DNA of 64,000 nt, taken from positions 6,543,001-6,607,000 of the forward strand of contig CM076275.1 of NCBI GenBank assembly GCA_038380795.1, given 5' to 3'. This document shows, one piece after another, positions 37,501 through 51,328 of the stretch. Both the position numbers and the translations under genes were made by a program. Within the stretch, counting starts at the first letter, position 1; each line of letters opens with the position of its first letter. Source of the DNA: Pyrocephalus nanus (taxonomy: Eukaryota; Chordata; Aves; Passeriformes; Tyrannidae). The notes below the pieces were generated by a model that saw nothing but the letters and a program-made list of their open reading frames with translations, searched no databases and was not told the DNA's origin.

Positions 37501-40500
37501 TGTATCTGCTTCAAATGAGGCCTCCTTTAAATGGCTTTCATGTAAGATTGAAGATAAACAGCAGTAGGTTTGGAGAAGCATCTGGCCCAGTGCTTCTTTT
37601 CTGGAAAAAAAAAAAAAATCCTTCCTTGTTACCTGCAAGCTAAGCATCAGCATTGTGTACTGTTTTGCATTTGAACATACCTATGCAGTCATGTCTGGGA
37701 AATAAGGCTTTGGTGGGAAGAAGTAAGTGTATTTCTCACCTCTGAGATGCCTTGGAACATGAGAGGATGGAAGAGGCACTAGGTGTGTTGGGGGAAAGAA
37801 AATGCAATGGAAAGTGATTCTGGAGTTTACACCAGCACCGTGAAACCTGAAAAAAAGGAATTTTTTTTTCTCATGTTGTGTGTGCTTGCTCCTCAGGCTG
37901 TGCCTCTCTTTGAAGAGGAATCTGCTTGAGTGAGCACTGTCTGGGTGTGCCGTGCAGTGCTGTGTGTGCAGACAGAGATCTTCCTGTGCGATGGGGAGGG
38001 AGCCACTGGCATAGGAGCAACATTAAAACCCTCAGCAATATGGATGGCTTAAATGGATTTGCTGCCTGGAGAAGTCTGAGAGAAGAGTGCAGCAGGTTAT
38101 CCATTTTGTTTTCAAACCATAGTTATTTCCTGTATACAAGCATATTTCATAATCTTCAGCTGAAACGTGAAGGTTCAAAATAAATGGCTATTTATCATCA
38201 TAATCATTACACTTAGGCTGAGTGGTCAACATTTCTGGGAAGTAAAGTTTGCTTAAAGAAAAAAACCTTTCCTTGAATGTTTTGAAGTCTGAGTCAGAAT
38301 AAAAAAAGCCTTAGCATGTCTGTACTTAATGCCAAATCAAATAGACCAAACTATTCCTTCTTCTCTTTATCAGTGAACTTGTGTCTCCATTGCTATAAAT
38401 TAAACTAGTCATTCTTGTCTAATCGCTGGTGCACACAGGGACCAGCTGTTCTTCATCCTCATCTTAATCACTTTACACATTTGATGGTGGTTCTTTCATG
38501 CTTTCCTGGTCTTCTCTTTTCTACACTGCTTGTTTGGTTATTTGTTTCATTTAACATGAATGTTTCATTTAACATGTTGGTGTGTTTGTTGTGCCTCCTA
38601 CTATGCTTTTCCTCATTTGACTCTATCTGTTTAATGAGCAGTACATAAAACTGAATGCTGTCTGCCACCCAAAGTTGTCTCAGTGCTTGGGAAAGGGTTT
38701 GATGGCTCATATGGCTCCTATGTCATGTTTCTGGTAGTAGCACTGCTAAGGATTTGAACTGTAGTAGTCCAAAGGTGCAATATTGCACATCCTCTTGGCA
38801 GGACAGAGTGAAGAGAAACCTGAAATCCAAGCACCCATGTCTTTTATACAATACAGACCAGCAAAACTTAACAGGCAGTTTCTGCTATTGGGTGCATAAT
38901 TTCTGTCTGAGCCAGAAAAGTGGTGTTTTAAACCACATCCACTCACTGTTTAGACCAATGCTATGAAGAAACATTCCAAAAAGAGCATTTAAAAAAAGGG
39001 GAGGAGGAGGAGGAGGCATCCCGATGGCAGGAGTTATTCTGTGCCTGTCTGTACCCTGTGGGGTGTCTCAGGACAACCAGCAGTGTGTTAGCAACTAGTC
39101 TGATCATAAGCTGAAGAGAAATGGACATTTTTGAGCCAAGATAGCAGAACGACAAGTAGGTTTATTTTCGGAAGGATCGTCATGCCAACTGGCAGCACAA
39201 ACTTGGCTGGGTGAAGGGTCTGGTGCGGCTGCAATAAAACATAAGGATACTGAATTTAGCAGAGGAGCAACAGGAATTATCACTGGTATTGTTGCTGGGG
39301 AGTACAGATGCAGTTTGGCATTTTATCAGCATAATCTTAGTTTCAACTTCATGAATAAAATTTAATATAGGGAGCTCGGAATAGCTGGTACTGGATTTAT
39401 ATCCAGGGAGCAGGTACATTTAATTTCAGTAAGTACATTGTGCTCCTCCTCATCGTTTGTGTAATTTGAATGTTAACTGTTTAGTATCCCCAGATTTTGA
39501 TCTGTCAGAACATTTCCCTGGCATACATTAAATGTTACAATATTTTCTTCCAGTGTATCATTCTCCTTAAATAAAAACATGGATTGGTTAAACGTCTGGA
39601 CATGTCAGATGGGCAGAATCTATGCAGTAGCTCGTTTATAAAAGATTGGAGTCATATTGTAGATTTTATTCCTATGTTTTGTTAATAATTTGCACTTGGT
39701 TGTGGTTACTGCAGGTCTGCACAGTGATGTAAAGATGGGGTGGTGACATGCTTTCACTGTGCTGTGTTGTCCAGATGAATGGGCATGGCAAGACCTGCTG
39801 CCAGTGGGGGACTTGCACATCCCGTGTTGGAGGATGTTTCTGAGCAGAGCACTCTCAGGCTGGTGGAGGGATATGGGTCTGTGATTAACTGGAAGGCAAC
39901 TGCAGTCATGACATGTCACAAGCTGAAACCGTGGCTCCAAGCTGCTGTTTCCAAATTTACAATGATTCTGTGAAGCTCTGAATTCCACCAATTTCTCTGG
40001 GTGTATTCTTCTGCAAAATTTTAAGTGAGCTTGCTCCATGAGTCAGTGGAGCTGAGAAGATTGTATGAGGATGAGACACCTGGCTGGATCTCCTCCAGAA
40101 CGAGAGGACTGAATCCTGGCAAACTTTCCCTCATCTTCTCCAGGAAGAGTGCTGAATGCTCAGGGAGTTTTCTGCAGTTCTGGCCCATCATTAAAAAAAT
40201 AGAAGTAAACTGCTCATGGACTGGAATCCCAAACAGAACAACTGCACTGTTCTGAAGAAAGGAGAATTGCAGACCCTGAGGGCAGAGTGGTAATCTTTAG
40301 GAAGGATAATCAACTTTTGTGTTAGCCATCATCAATTCAGAGGGGAAAAATTTTTGCAGTTCCTCTCCACTTTAGCCAGTAGGTATCAGTGTATGGATTT
40401 AATTGTAGTTCAGTTGATGAGAACATTAGATAACTGAAGAGCCTGTAGGTACAGCTCACTCATTTCAGGTTAAAAGACCAGGTTTTGTAAAATTCCCATC

Positions 40501-43500
40501 TAGGTCTTCCTACCCGACAAGTTCTATAAAATTATTTTTAGAGTCTTAAAGACTTGACGGTGCTCTTCATATGGGAGAAATTTTCTTTTAGCAGACCATT
40601 TTCCTAATGATGGCTACTCTATGGCACTCTGCTTTCAGTTCCAAAATGCAGACAGCTCAAAAAATGCATTTTAACTGTATTTCATACGTTTAAAATTGAT
40701 TATTGGTACCTTCAAGCATTCTGGAAAAAGACTTTCTCTATAGTGTAGATGGGGAAGAGAAGAAAAATGCCTAATAATGAAACATTCCTGTGAACCAGCT
40801 AACAGTACGGTGGTGTCTGGTTTTGACCTCTTTTAACCCCCATCCTTGTGCTTTTATCTTTCTTTTAGATTCTCTTTTCTTCAGTAAAGCTCATCACAGG
40901 AAGAGCTTTGGAGGAAATCTCTTTTGTAAAGTAGATCTTCAGGCGAAGGGCTGGAAGTGGTGTGGGATGTGTGCCATAGTGGAGGATCAGCTCTGGCTTT
41001 ATAACAACCTGGCACTCCTTTTAAACCCTGTGAGGTATTGGGTTTCAGAAGTTGGTGTGTGTGGACGTCATCCTTGTATTTAATGGCTCAGCCTGTGAGA
41101 GATTGGAAGTTCTGTGCTGGAAGGGAATTGCTGGTTATACTTATTTATGATTTTATGGTGAAACGTTTTTTTTTCCAGAGCAGTTACTGCTCTTTTTGTC
41201 CTACTGGCATCCATGACCATGATTTTTATCTTAGTGTTCAAGTCTTGTCCTGGTGCACACTGAGAGGTGCTCACTCCTTTTATAATGGACACAGAGGAGC
41301 TGTGGAGCAGAGATCTTGTCCAAAGCTGGTCATTGGCAAAATCCTTTAGGGAGTTCACTCCTGTAACTGTGGGAATAAACTGAAAACCATCATGGCCAGA
41401 CAGCAAAATGCCTTTAGTGGGTGAGGTCACTGATTTTCCTTAAGATGTGTTGCATGCACAGCTGTCCTTCAGCTCGATGGCTTCGCTGACAACATATTGT
41501 GTTTTTGGCTTGGTGAAGGTGCAACTGCTGCATCTCCCACTGTCCCAGTCACTGCTCTGCTCTCACAGCCTCTGCAGGGATCGGTCCCAGGGAGGGAGGT
41601 GTGGTGCAGAGGTAGGTTCCTGTGTAGATCCCAGCCTGAGGGGTTCCCTCCCGTGTCCTGTGCTCCACCAAGGTCTTTTTGTGAGTGCTGCACTTTCATT
41701 CCCTGCCTTTGGGCATGCTTAAATCAAATTAGAGGTAAGAGCAGAGTTCTAGCAGAATTCTGGTTTAGGTCTGGTCCTTCATCATTTACAGTCTAAAATG
41801 CCCTGTAGGAAACTAATGCTTTATGTAGACCAACTGCAGTCCCATTTGCTACACAGATAATAATAAACCCTGAGATTAGTGAAGGTTCTTTTCTGAATTA
41901 AAGTATCACTTTGGGGAAAAGCTGTCTGTCTCCACTTGCTGTTGTGCATAGTCAGTGTCTCTTCCAGCCTGGATTTCTGCCAAAGCTCTGGCTCAGGGCT
42001 TTCTCCTGACCCTTGCAGGCTCTTACTGGTGTTGCTTGGGTTGTGCATGAAGAAACTGCAGAGCGCCCTTTGAGGGGGGGTGGGATTAAGAAGTTGTAGC
42101 AAGAAAGAGTCCTGCAAAGGTTTGGTTTATTGGGACAGAATTGAAAAATGGAATAACGTTTGAATTGTGGATGTGCTTTCTTTTAAATGTGGCTGTGGTA
42201 ACTTGTTATAATAAGAATTTTTTACCCCTCTGTTCCTCTTCTTCACTTATAGATACTGAGCAGAATTTTCAAACTTAGACCAGTTCAGTTTAACATTTCC
42301 TTGGATAAGTATACAGCATCTAAAATGAAAAAACAAAACAAAAACAAACCCACCTTGTGCTGCTTGATTTGTAAATTGGCCTCACCCCTCAACTGCTTCC
42401 CTGGATCTTTTCCCTGGGGCCACGCTGCAGTTTTGAAGCTGTGAGAACACTGAATGTTTTTTCCTTTCTAGAAGAGGTGTACCAGTCCCTGGCTGCACAG
42501 CCCATGAATAATGCATGAGAAGTTTATTTGCTTGTGTGTGGGAGAAATCTTCACTTCCCATTCAACATTGGTCTTGTTCTTTCTCTTGCATGTGACCTTC
42601 TTTCCTGTCCTCTCCTTTGAGCACCTGAGCAGGACATGAATTCACTTCCCTTTGCCAGTCAGGGAGATTTTTCAAGTTCAGTGTTTCACTCACTTCTGAG
42701 TTGGGCTTGAAACACAATTTCTCATCTTGAGGGCGTTGAAACATGGTGATGGTGTGGAACAGCACAAGGGGAGCAGATGTACCCTCAGTAGGAGTCACCA
42801 CTGGGGAATTGGAGTGGTTGAGGACCATCTAACCAGTGAAAGCTGATCAGAGGTCCATGGAAAGAGCTGTGGCTACAGGCACTGCCTCCACAAGGGTCAG
42901 AGATCTGTTATCACTTTCTTTTTGGTCTCATGACCAATGCATGTTGCAGGCACTGGTAAGCCACTGAACACTGGATTGGTTTATTTGCTTGGAGATCCAC
43001 CTTTATTCCAGCATGTGGAACCAGCCCCTTTTCATTTAGGTGGTAATTTAAATTCAGTGCAGATGAAGGGAGACTGTGACTTTAGAGCTGAATGAGTTGG
43101 AGAAGCTCATTTTTAGTATGTGCAGAATTAATTTGATTGATCATATTTGACACCAGTCAGGAAAGAGAGAGGTATTCAGGCTGAGAGAGCAAGAACATAT
43201 TCCAAGTTGTTTTTCTCTTCTGTATCCTCTGAATATGATGAATATTTTTTCCTTCAGCTTTCATAGTCTTCTAATAAATGCTTTTCCTCCATTAAATTTT
43301 TTAAAATGAGATTCTCTCTGTAACAAAATCCACAGTTTAAAAATAGCTTCTGTGATGTACTTTTATGGTGGCAATTTCAAAGCCTGTGGAGATGGTGCTG
43401 GAAGATGCTTCTAATCTAATAATGAAATGTGTATGGCACACAGGGAGAAGAGAGGAGTAGCTGGAATCAGCTTATTTTTCCTTTCTTGTTTCTTGCTTCT

Positions 43501-43807
43501 TCAGCTATTTCTGGTATCTTCCCCTTTTAATTGCAGGACAGAGCTGAGGAATGTAGAATTTTAGTTGTCATAAAAGTAGAAGAAAAGGTCTGTTTCCATA
43601 ATCTTTTGGCTGCTTCTGTTGCAGAAGCCTACTGGAATCACTGCATGCTCATTTCAGAAATGAAAAGTATAGTCTGCTTCATTTCTAACTGCTGTCAAAT
43701 GTTTAAACTTTCCTTTCTCCAGCCCTTACTCAGAACATGTTTTCAGTTCAGCTGGGAATGTTATTACTAACTGATGAACAAGCCTGAATACTGAACGTGG
43801 CGAACGA
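37501..43807. other. Presumed intron
   Basis: No supported gene. Contents include an A-run near 37,605-37,618, a (GGA)n run at 39,000-39,016, and unremarkable AT-rich DNA. A donor-like GAG|GTAAGA lies at 41,733, but no convincing partner acceptor keeps a frame open to it. Open frames at 39,620-40,039 (minus), 41,038-41,349 (plus) and 41,497-41,796 (plus) have no domain I can recognise. Confidence 0.4.
38543..38576 (+). repeat. Tandem duplication, 18-bp period
   Basis: TGTTTCATTTAACATG occurs at 38,543 and again at 38,561, identical over 16 bases with an 18-bp spacing. This is a simple recent-looking local duplication. No function is suggested. Confidence 0.85.
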
Positions 43808-44140
43808 TTGACATTTTTAAAGTTAATCATAGAAACTCCTCATCCAGAAGCTGCTGAGGCTGCTCTGGATGCTGATATACCATCTGACACCAGCAGTGAA
43901 GAGCCTGTACAATGTCAGCTCAAGACTAGTGGCTATAAAACAGCTAAAAAGAAATATGATTCCCGTGACACTAAGTCATCATTTGAGCTGGGCAGACTGT
44001 CTTGACTGGGAGACCAACACGATACACCTTCTTGCTAATACCTGCACAGAGGGCTGTAGTTTGAAGAGCTCTTCCTGTACAAAGTTTAAAAATACCACAC
44101 AGTAAGAAACTATCCGACTAATTAAATAAATTGCATAGAC

Positions 44141-44174
44141 TGTTTTTTTTTTTTTGTTTTTTTTTTTTTTTTTT
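44141..44174. repeat. T-run with a single G interruption
   Basis: About 33 bases of T are interrupted by one G, without an associated retroelement body. This is low complexity only. Confidence 0.85.
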
Positions 44175-46701
44175 CTTATTGTAATATATTTCTGTATTTC
44201 TGTAAAAAGAAGTAACTGCTTCAGCAAAGAGGGTGGGGGTTTGGGTGCAATTTCTATTTGGGATGAAGATGAAAGATATGCAAAAAAAGCCATTGCTGGG
44301 TTTAGAAATTCAATTCATTCAAGGGTAATTGGGCTCCTAACCTGGTTTGTTTCTCTGGAAACACTGTGCCCTGATTTCTGAAGCCTTGTTCAGTGTCTAC
44401 ACTGCAGGCACTGCTATGGCTATTGCTGTTCTGTGCTCTGCTAATCACAGTGCTGAGACCTGGCCTATGGTCCTGTTTTCTTGACTCAAACCTAGCACTT
44501 AATTTTTTGACTAATTCAGTGTATCTACTAGAGATGTTGAGTTTTCTCAAGCTCCCATCTGCAGGAGTGGCAGAGTCAAGTGAAGGAGTCGAGACTCCTC
44601 TCACTCATCCTCACAGTTTGCAATGGGAGGTCGCAAGTGAGATTTTTTGAGACTACGAAGTAGCAAGTGAGATTTTTCTTCTTGAAAGCAGAATTTACTT
44701 TGGTTTTCTTTCTGTGACTTGGTATAAATTCCTTTAGCTGGGTTACTGTTACTTTGCAGGCTACCTCAATTCTCCTTTTTGTTCTTTCTGACTTTGAACT
44801 CCTCCTTTGCTCTCTAAGAGCTTCCTTCAAATGTAGAATGTTTTCTGCTGGGTAAAATCACTTAGCAGAGAGCCCTGTCAGCTCTTACCATCCTGGGAGC
44901 AGATACTACCTCAGGGGGCTCTGGGCTTAAGTGTTGTTTACACACACTTCAGATCTACTGATCCCGCAGAACTGAAGTGGGAAGAATAATTGAAAGGGTT
45001 ACACTCTGTGCTTAACAATGTGTTTTTTTATCATGCACTGAAATGAGCTGCTTCTCTGATACAGGTGATGTTGGGAGACAAACTGTCACAGATCTCAGTG
45101 CTTTCTAGGGTTAGTTATTTTCTCCTTAATACCCATTTTGATGAAAACTTCCCTATTATTAGAAACAACTTTATTAGCGACACTCTTCCAGTACTGTGTA
45201 GTCCCTTCGTCTGTATTTAACTTTCATCTGCTGAGATGTTTGAGAAGTATTTTGCTGTGGTGACTGGAGTGGTGATAAGACATTAGGCTTTTAGGGAAGT
45301 TCCAAATGGCTTTTCATGTTTCACACAACCTTGTAGGATGTGAGGGCTGAGGGTCCTTGTGGAATTTTCCACTGCCCCATTTTTTGTACCTAGGTAGTGG
45401 TCCCCTGGGTTAGCAAAAGTTCCTCTCTGACTTATGCCATTTCTATGGGAATTTCTTCCTCTTCATTATCCTGCTGTTCTTCCGTAGAAAGAACTGTCTT
45501 TAGCAGGCATCTTTCTTTTGTTCCTCAGTGTAGGCAGGATGCTCTTCAGCTGAACCTACAAACATGGGAAGAATATCTCTGTTCTTGTGTGCGGGAAGTA
45601 TTTCTCTCGCTGAAACAGTGGGATGCAAATCTATTATTAAACAACATCCTCACATGCAAACAACTGCTCAGTTACACCTCAGAGAGGACAGATCAGCTTT
45701 TTTGAGGCTTGACTCCTTCACCTGTGAACTCTGTTTGACACAAGCTAATTTAATTTGTAACAGCATTGTGAAGTCTTGCAGTGGTTAATGACATCACTTT
45801 AGGGGGCCAGCAACTTTGAGGTTGTTGATATTAGAAGCTCAAGTATAAATCTCATGAATCCACCGATGAAAAAACCCCCACCGAAATCACAAAGCCTTGC
45901 CTTTGGCTTATAGAAAATGTTCCCTTTACTAGACTTGTAGTCATGCCTAAGATATTTTTGGTATTTAAAATTCATCAGTTTAAGGAAGTTCCCACATTTT
46001 GACTTCGGGGGAAAAAAAAAACCAAACAAGCAAACAACTAATCCTAGATATCAGGGTAACAAATCTGAAGGATTAATAGATATTTCGGAACTTCAAGCTT
46101 TATAGTTCAACCTAAGTTGGTTATTTGGTACTTTTTTTCTGGCCAGACTGAGCATCTTTATTCAACAGCTTCTGTCAGAGTGGGATTTGCTGAGCACTTT
46201 CAGTAATAGCGATGCTACTTTATTTCTGCCCTGGCGTTCTGGGAGATTTGTTCGAGGGCACATCTTCCAGGAATTTTATACAAGAGGCAACAGAAAAGAA
46301 CACTTATCTAACAGAGCCACAACTTCACTGTCAACTATAAAAGAAGATTCAACAGATTCCAACTTAGATTAAAAGTCAGCTGTGAATAGAGGCAAATATT
46401 CCTGTAGGCACAGGGCATCTCTCCGAAGAGAAATTGTTGAAAATGCAAATGGCTGAAAGAGAGTTCAGTGTGATTGCTTCGTGTTTCACCAGCGCTGTGG
46501 TTTCATGTGCCCCAGGTCAGCTCTTAGGAGATTTACAGAAAAGATTTCTGGAAGACCTGTGGCAACTTTTCACATGCCATCTTCAAAATCCTCCTGTTTC
46601 CTTTGCAGGCAGAGTCACTCTTGTGAAGGACTCCTTCAGGGACCTGGATAACAGATGCCAGCATGGCCCCCTCGTGCAGCCTGACAGCACAGGGCAAATA
46701 G

Positions 46702-46763
46702 TGGAGAAGAAGAAGAGCAACTTTTTTTTTTTCTTCTTCTTCTTTTTTTTTTTTTTTTTTTTT
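46702..46763. repeat. GAA/TTC inverted simple repeat with long T-run
   Basis: GGAGAAGAAGAAGAG is followed after a short AT-rich loop by TTCTTCTTCTTCTT, its reverse complement, and then by about 20 T. The RNA or single strand could fold into a short hairpin. The arrangement may simply reflect slippage of purine and pyrimidine triplets. Confidence 0.75.
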
Positions 46764-49689
46764 CCCCTCCCAGCTCAGAGCTGTCACAATTGCTCTTCCA
46801 GTTGTGAAGGCATCCTTGACAGGACATCACATCTTAATAATGCCAAACATCATCTTCACCATAGCTTATATAAGTAGGCAGAGGGTAATAATCTGTTCAG
46901 ACTCCATTGGGAGGCCATCAGTTATATGAGGAACAATTGACCTTTCAGGAAATGCTGTATAATTAGAGGCAAACTAGATAAAGTAGCAGACAAGGTAGAG
47001 TGGAATTGGAAAGCAGCATATTTGCATCAGATAAGAGCAAGAGGATGCTGGGACTTAGTTTGTCTCCATCTTCAGGCAGAGAAAATGCATTCAAAATCTA
47101 CTTTTCTGAGCACAGAGTTGTGTTGAACCCACCTCCTGGGGAGTATGATAAAATAAATGACTGTTCTGCTTCAGTTTGATGATAAATCCATGTGGCAATG
47201 GAGAAACCAGTCGCACACATGACACTGCTAAGCTCCTTGTGCTGACTGGCTTAACTTGGCAAAACGGTTTCCCCTGTCCCTGCTTCCCATCTGGGGCAGT
47301 CTAGAAGCTCACAGAAGTTCACTAAAAGTTGTTACTTAGTTTTGTGCCTTCTATTTGCCTGTTGTTTCTTGCTCAGGGCACAGCAAATGAAAGTAGATTT
47401 GAGGAGGATGAGCATAAGGAGGTAGGAGTAAAGGCACAGGAAGCTGTAACTTGGAGTCACCATTTGAAAGACTCTGAGGTTTGGAATAATTTAGAAGGCC
47501 AAAATGCTCTAACCCAAGCAGTCAGCATGGATTTCTTTCAAAGAGACTGTTGTGGTCCTGGGCTGGGTAGAGGGAAGGCAGGAGAAGCAAACAGCCAGCA
47601 GAGAGTCTTACTGATAGGCAAGAGTGATTCCACATCATCAGTTCTTAATGAGCAGAAAAATTATTGATGAGCATAGTAGTGGGCAAACTGGAGAAGAAGA
47701 GGTCTTGAAATACGAGAAAACAAACTGTTTGCAAGGTACCATTAAAGTCTGTCTGGTTTTCAATCCTGAATTTGAGGAAAGAAGATGAAGGGAATAGTTT
47801 GAAGCAGTGGTCTGATGCCTTTAAGGATTTAAAGTCAAAGTTGGATGTGTGTACGGGCAAAGATGGAGAGAGGTTCACAAATACTATTCATGACATTTTA
47901 TCTCAAAATGTCAAGTGCTAAAGCTCTGGAAATACTGCTTACATGGTGCATGCAGCACTGCATAATTGAAGCCACTGGAGAGTTAAGGAAATTTGTACTT
48001 TCTGGCCTTTATTTAGTTAAAAATAAAAACTTTGTCAACACTGTATGTACTGCTGAGTACATATGGCACTAAATCTCAGTGCAAAGTGCTGAGATCTCAG
48101 GGATTGAGCAGAGATGCTCCCCATGGCACCCTTCCCTCTGATCTCAGAGGTTAACCTTTGTCAGCCTTTGCCCTTACTTTTCATCCACCCTGTCCTTTCC
48201 TGAATTCCTGGGGATAAACACTGATGCAGCTTTGCTCTGAAAATGGGGAATATGCGTGTTTGACATATGTTGGTGTGTGTCAAAAATGATGCTTATCTTT
48301 ATTTCTATCACTGAGGAAGCACCACTGAGTGTTGAAATGTTAAACTGAGAATCCTGCAAGTGTTTTAACTTAGCCATCTTTGAGGTCTTGCATTCCCCCT
48401 TATATTGTTTTGGGGTGGGACAATTATTCAGGCCAAGGCTGCTTTTGTTCATGCTGTATATCTGTACCCAAGAGCAGAGGTGTCAGTGTGTCAGGCTGGC
48501 CACTGCTGACGTTTGTGTTGCTTTCTCTTGGCCATGGGTATGGCCAGTATCTGTCTCTCTTGATTTTGAACTCTGACCCAGAGATGAATGAATGTTTCTT
48601 CCTCAGTTCTTTGGGACCCCATAGAAATGTGCCCACATTTCTATAAGATTGCACCTGAGAGAGCCTGGTTTGGAAATTGATGCTGGAGACTCCCCACCCA
48701 CCCACGTTCCCTTCCCCACAACTTAACTGACCCCTGCACCTCCATCAGACAGAAACTCCCCTCCAGAAATGTGGCTGGGTTGTCGGCAGGAACACTGTGC
48801 AAAAGACACAAACACGTGGGACATGCTTTCCTAGTGTTGGAGGAAAGCCTGTTTGTGTCAGCTGCGTTAGAAAGATCGTTCCAGAGCAGCTCATCCATGT
48901 GTAAAGTTGCCCCCTATAAATCTGCCAAGGCTGAGGAGCTCGGGGAGATCTCCTGGCAACAGTGCTGGCGGCTCTCTCATCCACCCAATTTTTTCCAAGG
49001 TGCCGGAGGTCAGAGAGGAGCAGATATATAATTTGCTTGTTTGAAGCAGTTCTTCTGCCTCGTTTTGTGTTACTGGGGAGTTCTCTTACCATGTGCCAAA
49101 CTTCCAGAGACAGAATATCGATACTGCAGAACTCAAGTTGGAAAACTGAGCTCCCTGCTCTGCAATTTGTGTTATGCAGAAGTGTGAGATGAAGAGGGGG
49201 AGGGCACTTGTTGCAGGCTCTCCCCTTTGGAAGCTCATCAGCATGATAAATCACCTGGATTATGGTACACTATCAGCCTTCCTGGTTGTTTACCTTTATA
49301 TGATTACACAGCATGGGGTATTTTTTCCCGCCTCTGTTAAAGAAAGTATTGTGGGAGTCACTTTGGTTTCTTTTAATTCAGACTTTATCAGCATCCTTTT
49401 TCAGGGCATATGTTGGAAGAAAAAAAATGCACATTTTCTCTTAGTCAAAGTAAAGTAGGTATGTTCATTATAGCAACTCAGAGGATTATACACAATTAAA
49501 TTTATTTTTTTTTTCTTCTCAAGGTAACGGTTTAATTGCTTTGAATTTTCTTTTGTTCATATCCCGGGGGAAAAAAAATGATGACAGGAGAAAAAAATCC
49601 CGTTAACTACTCTTTTTTATATAGTGTATGTGTCTGTATGTCTTGTACAACTTGCTAACCTTGTGCTTCCAGTGTTCTTAGAGATTTCA

Positions 49690-49855
49690 ATTCCTGCAGT
49701 TTTAAGCCTGTGTGTGTTTGTATATATAGGTGTGTATGGATATGTATGTATATTCACATGCATAAAAAACATATACAATTACATTTATATAAATATATAT
49801 AATACTTTTTTATGTGTCTGTATATGTATATACACACACATAAAAATAAAATAAA
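49690..49855. repeat. Degenerate TG/TA microsatellite region
   Basis: Interrupted TGTG, TATATA, TATG and ACACAC units alternate here, including TATATATA near 49,720 and 49,790 and ACACACACA near 49,832. It resembles an old dinucleotide array broken by point changes. The long frame across it (49,624-49,854) is a by-product of the repeat. Confidence 0.7.
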
Positions 49856-49933
49856 TGTGGGCTTTCACTTTGAAAGTCTTTTGTTTGCTTTCAGCTCCAA
49901 CAAACTGGATTGAATTACAACTCTATTGAATGC

Positions 49934-49980
49934 ACTTCTATAGCACCTTCCCTCAGGGATCTAAACCAATTTTCTCACCA
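49934..49980. repeat. Possible ancient repeat (TATAGCACCTT...GGATCT type)
   Basis: TTCTATAGCACCTTCCCTCAGGGATCTAAA resembles the widespread amniote motif 'TATAGCACCTTTCATC--AGGATCTCAAAGCACTTT'. The match breaks down after about 45 bases. This is low-confidence recall of a consensus. Confidence 0.35.
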
Positions 49981-51328
49981 TTGCTAAAAGCTGAACTTCC
50001 CCTGTGCCCTCCCAGAGTAAGTAGGATGCTTCTGTCTGTGCTGTAGGGTAGGAGAATTAAGAAAAGTGTTGAATGCAACATACTGTTTGGAAGATAAAGT
50101 GGCAAGATACTCAGCTCTTGGTTTTGAATATTGTTGTGTATTCACACAGTCATGCTTTTGTGGGAGAGAGGAACCTTCTCTGCTTGCAATGTGCACCTTT
50201 AACGTGGCAAATGAAGGGCAGTGTTTACCCGTGTAGTGCCGTGCCTGCAGGTCTGGTCAGTGTTGAGCACAGCTTTGTGACAGAGCAGGAACAATTGGGT
50301 AAAGTAAGGAAGGAACAGTAATAGGTATTTTTGAGTAAGTATGGAGTGTGTTCTTGACTGACCCCTGATCTGTTGTGGGTTAACCAGCAACGGTGTGAAC
50401 TCCAGCTTCTGAGAAAATGCATTTAGAAGTCAAGTCAGCAAGAAGAGGGGGAGAAAACAGCTCCAGTTAGCAGGTGCTTTTCCACTGTTTGGTGGTGTAA
50501 CCTCTGGCCAAGCAGAGCTGTTGTGCTGAAAATGAGTCAGGTCTGCTCATATGTCATATCTGACACAAAAATTGAATGTATGGTGGCAAGGGCAGATTTG
50601 CTTCCCAGAATTTGTTTTTGTTCAATTTCTACCATGAATATTCTGTGTCTTTAGCAAACAAAGGGAGAACATCATGATATTAACCATCCTTTGGTGATTC
50701 CACAGTTGTTGTGTTCCTAATAAACTGTAAAAAGGAAGCTGACTGCAGGAAGGTTGGTGGCTAGGTTAATATACACTGTAGTGGAGTCATTTAAAATAAT
50801 CCAAGCACAGAAAGGAGATTTATATAAAAGTACATTTCCATTACTTGTGCCTCTGGCACACTAATGTCTCATCCAGCGCAGCAAAAACCTAACAACATTA
50901 TTCTTGTTTCTTTTGTTTTTTTTTTCTTTTGTAACATCCATAGCCTTTAGTACTGCTTTCCTTTGTTAATTTTCGAAAGACTAGTTGTTAATTAAGAGAC
51001 ATAATTGACTCAAAGGCAAGTCTTGACTGAAAAGAACTTGAAGAACATGGCAGGAGTCTTGTGTTTTGGGTTTTTTTTATTATTTTTAAAACAGCATCTA
51101 ATTTTGAGCGTGTCAATATCCAGTTAAAATTTTGATAAGTAGAGTGGGATGCAAGCTCTCATAGATGTCTTCATGGCAACGGCATTTTATCTCTGTTTTT
51201 CTTAGCTGGAGCAGTGGAACATTAGGGCAAATTTAATTTTTGGATGAGTGAAAGAAGTCCAGTAGGAAGCAAGGAAAGCAGACTGCAAGTACAGTGTTTT
51301 GTTTCCTCCTTACCCTTTTTTTCCCCAG

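Larger units (their letters stand above)
43808..49689. other. Presumed intron with one odd open frame
   Basis: No gene is established. An open frame at 43,808-44,005 encodes an acidic then basic 65-residue peptide. It is followed by AATAAA at 44,125-44,130, but has no convincing acceptor. The unit GCAAGTGAGATTTTT is repeated near 44,633 and 44,663. The 112-codon frame at 47,329-47,667 and the 147-codon frame at 46,434-46,877 are not recognised. The latter runs through a T-run, which argues against it. Confidence 0.4.

Noticed and set aside
46434..46877. 147-codon plus-strand open frame
   Set aside because: It runs through a GAA/TTC repeat and a long T-run giving poly-Phe. No recognised domain precedes that, although an acceptor-like TTTCCTTTGCAG lies within it.
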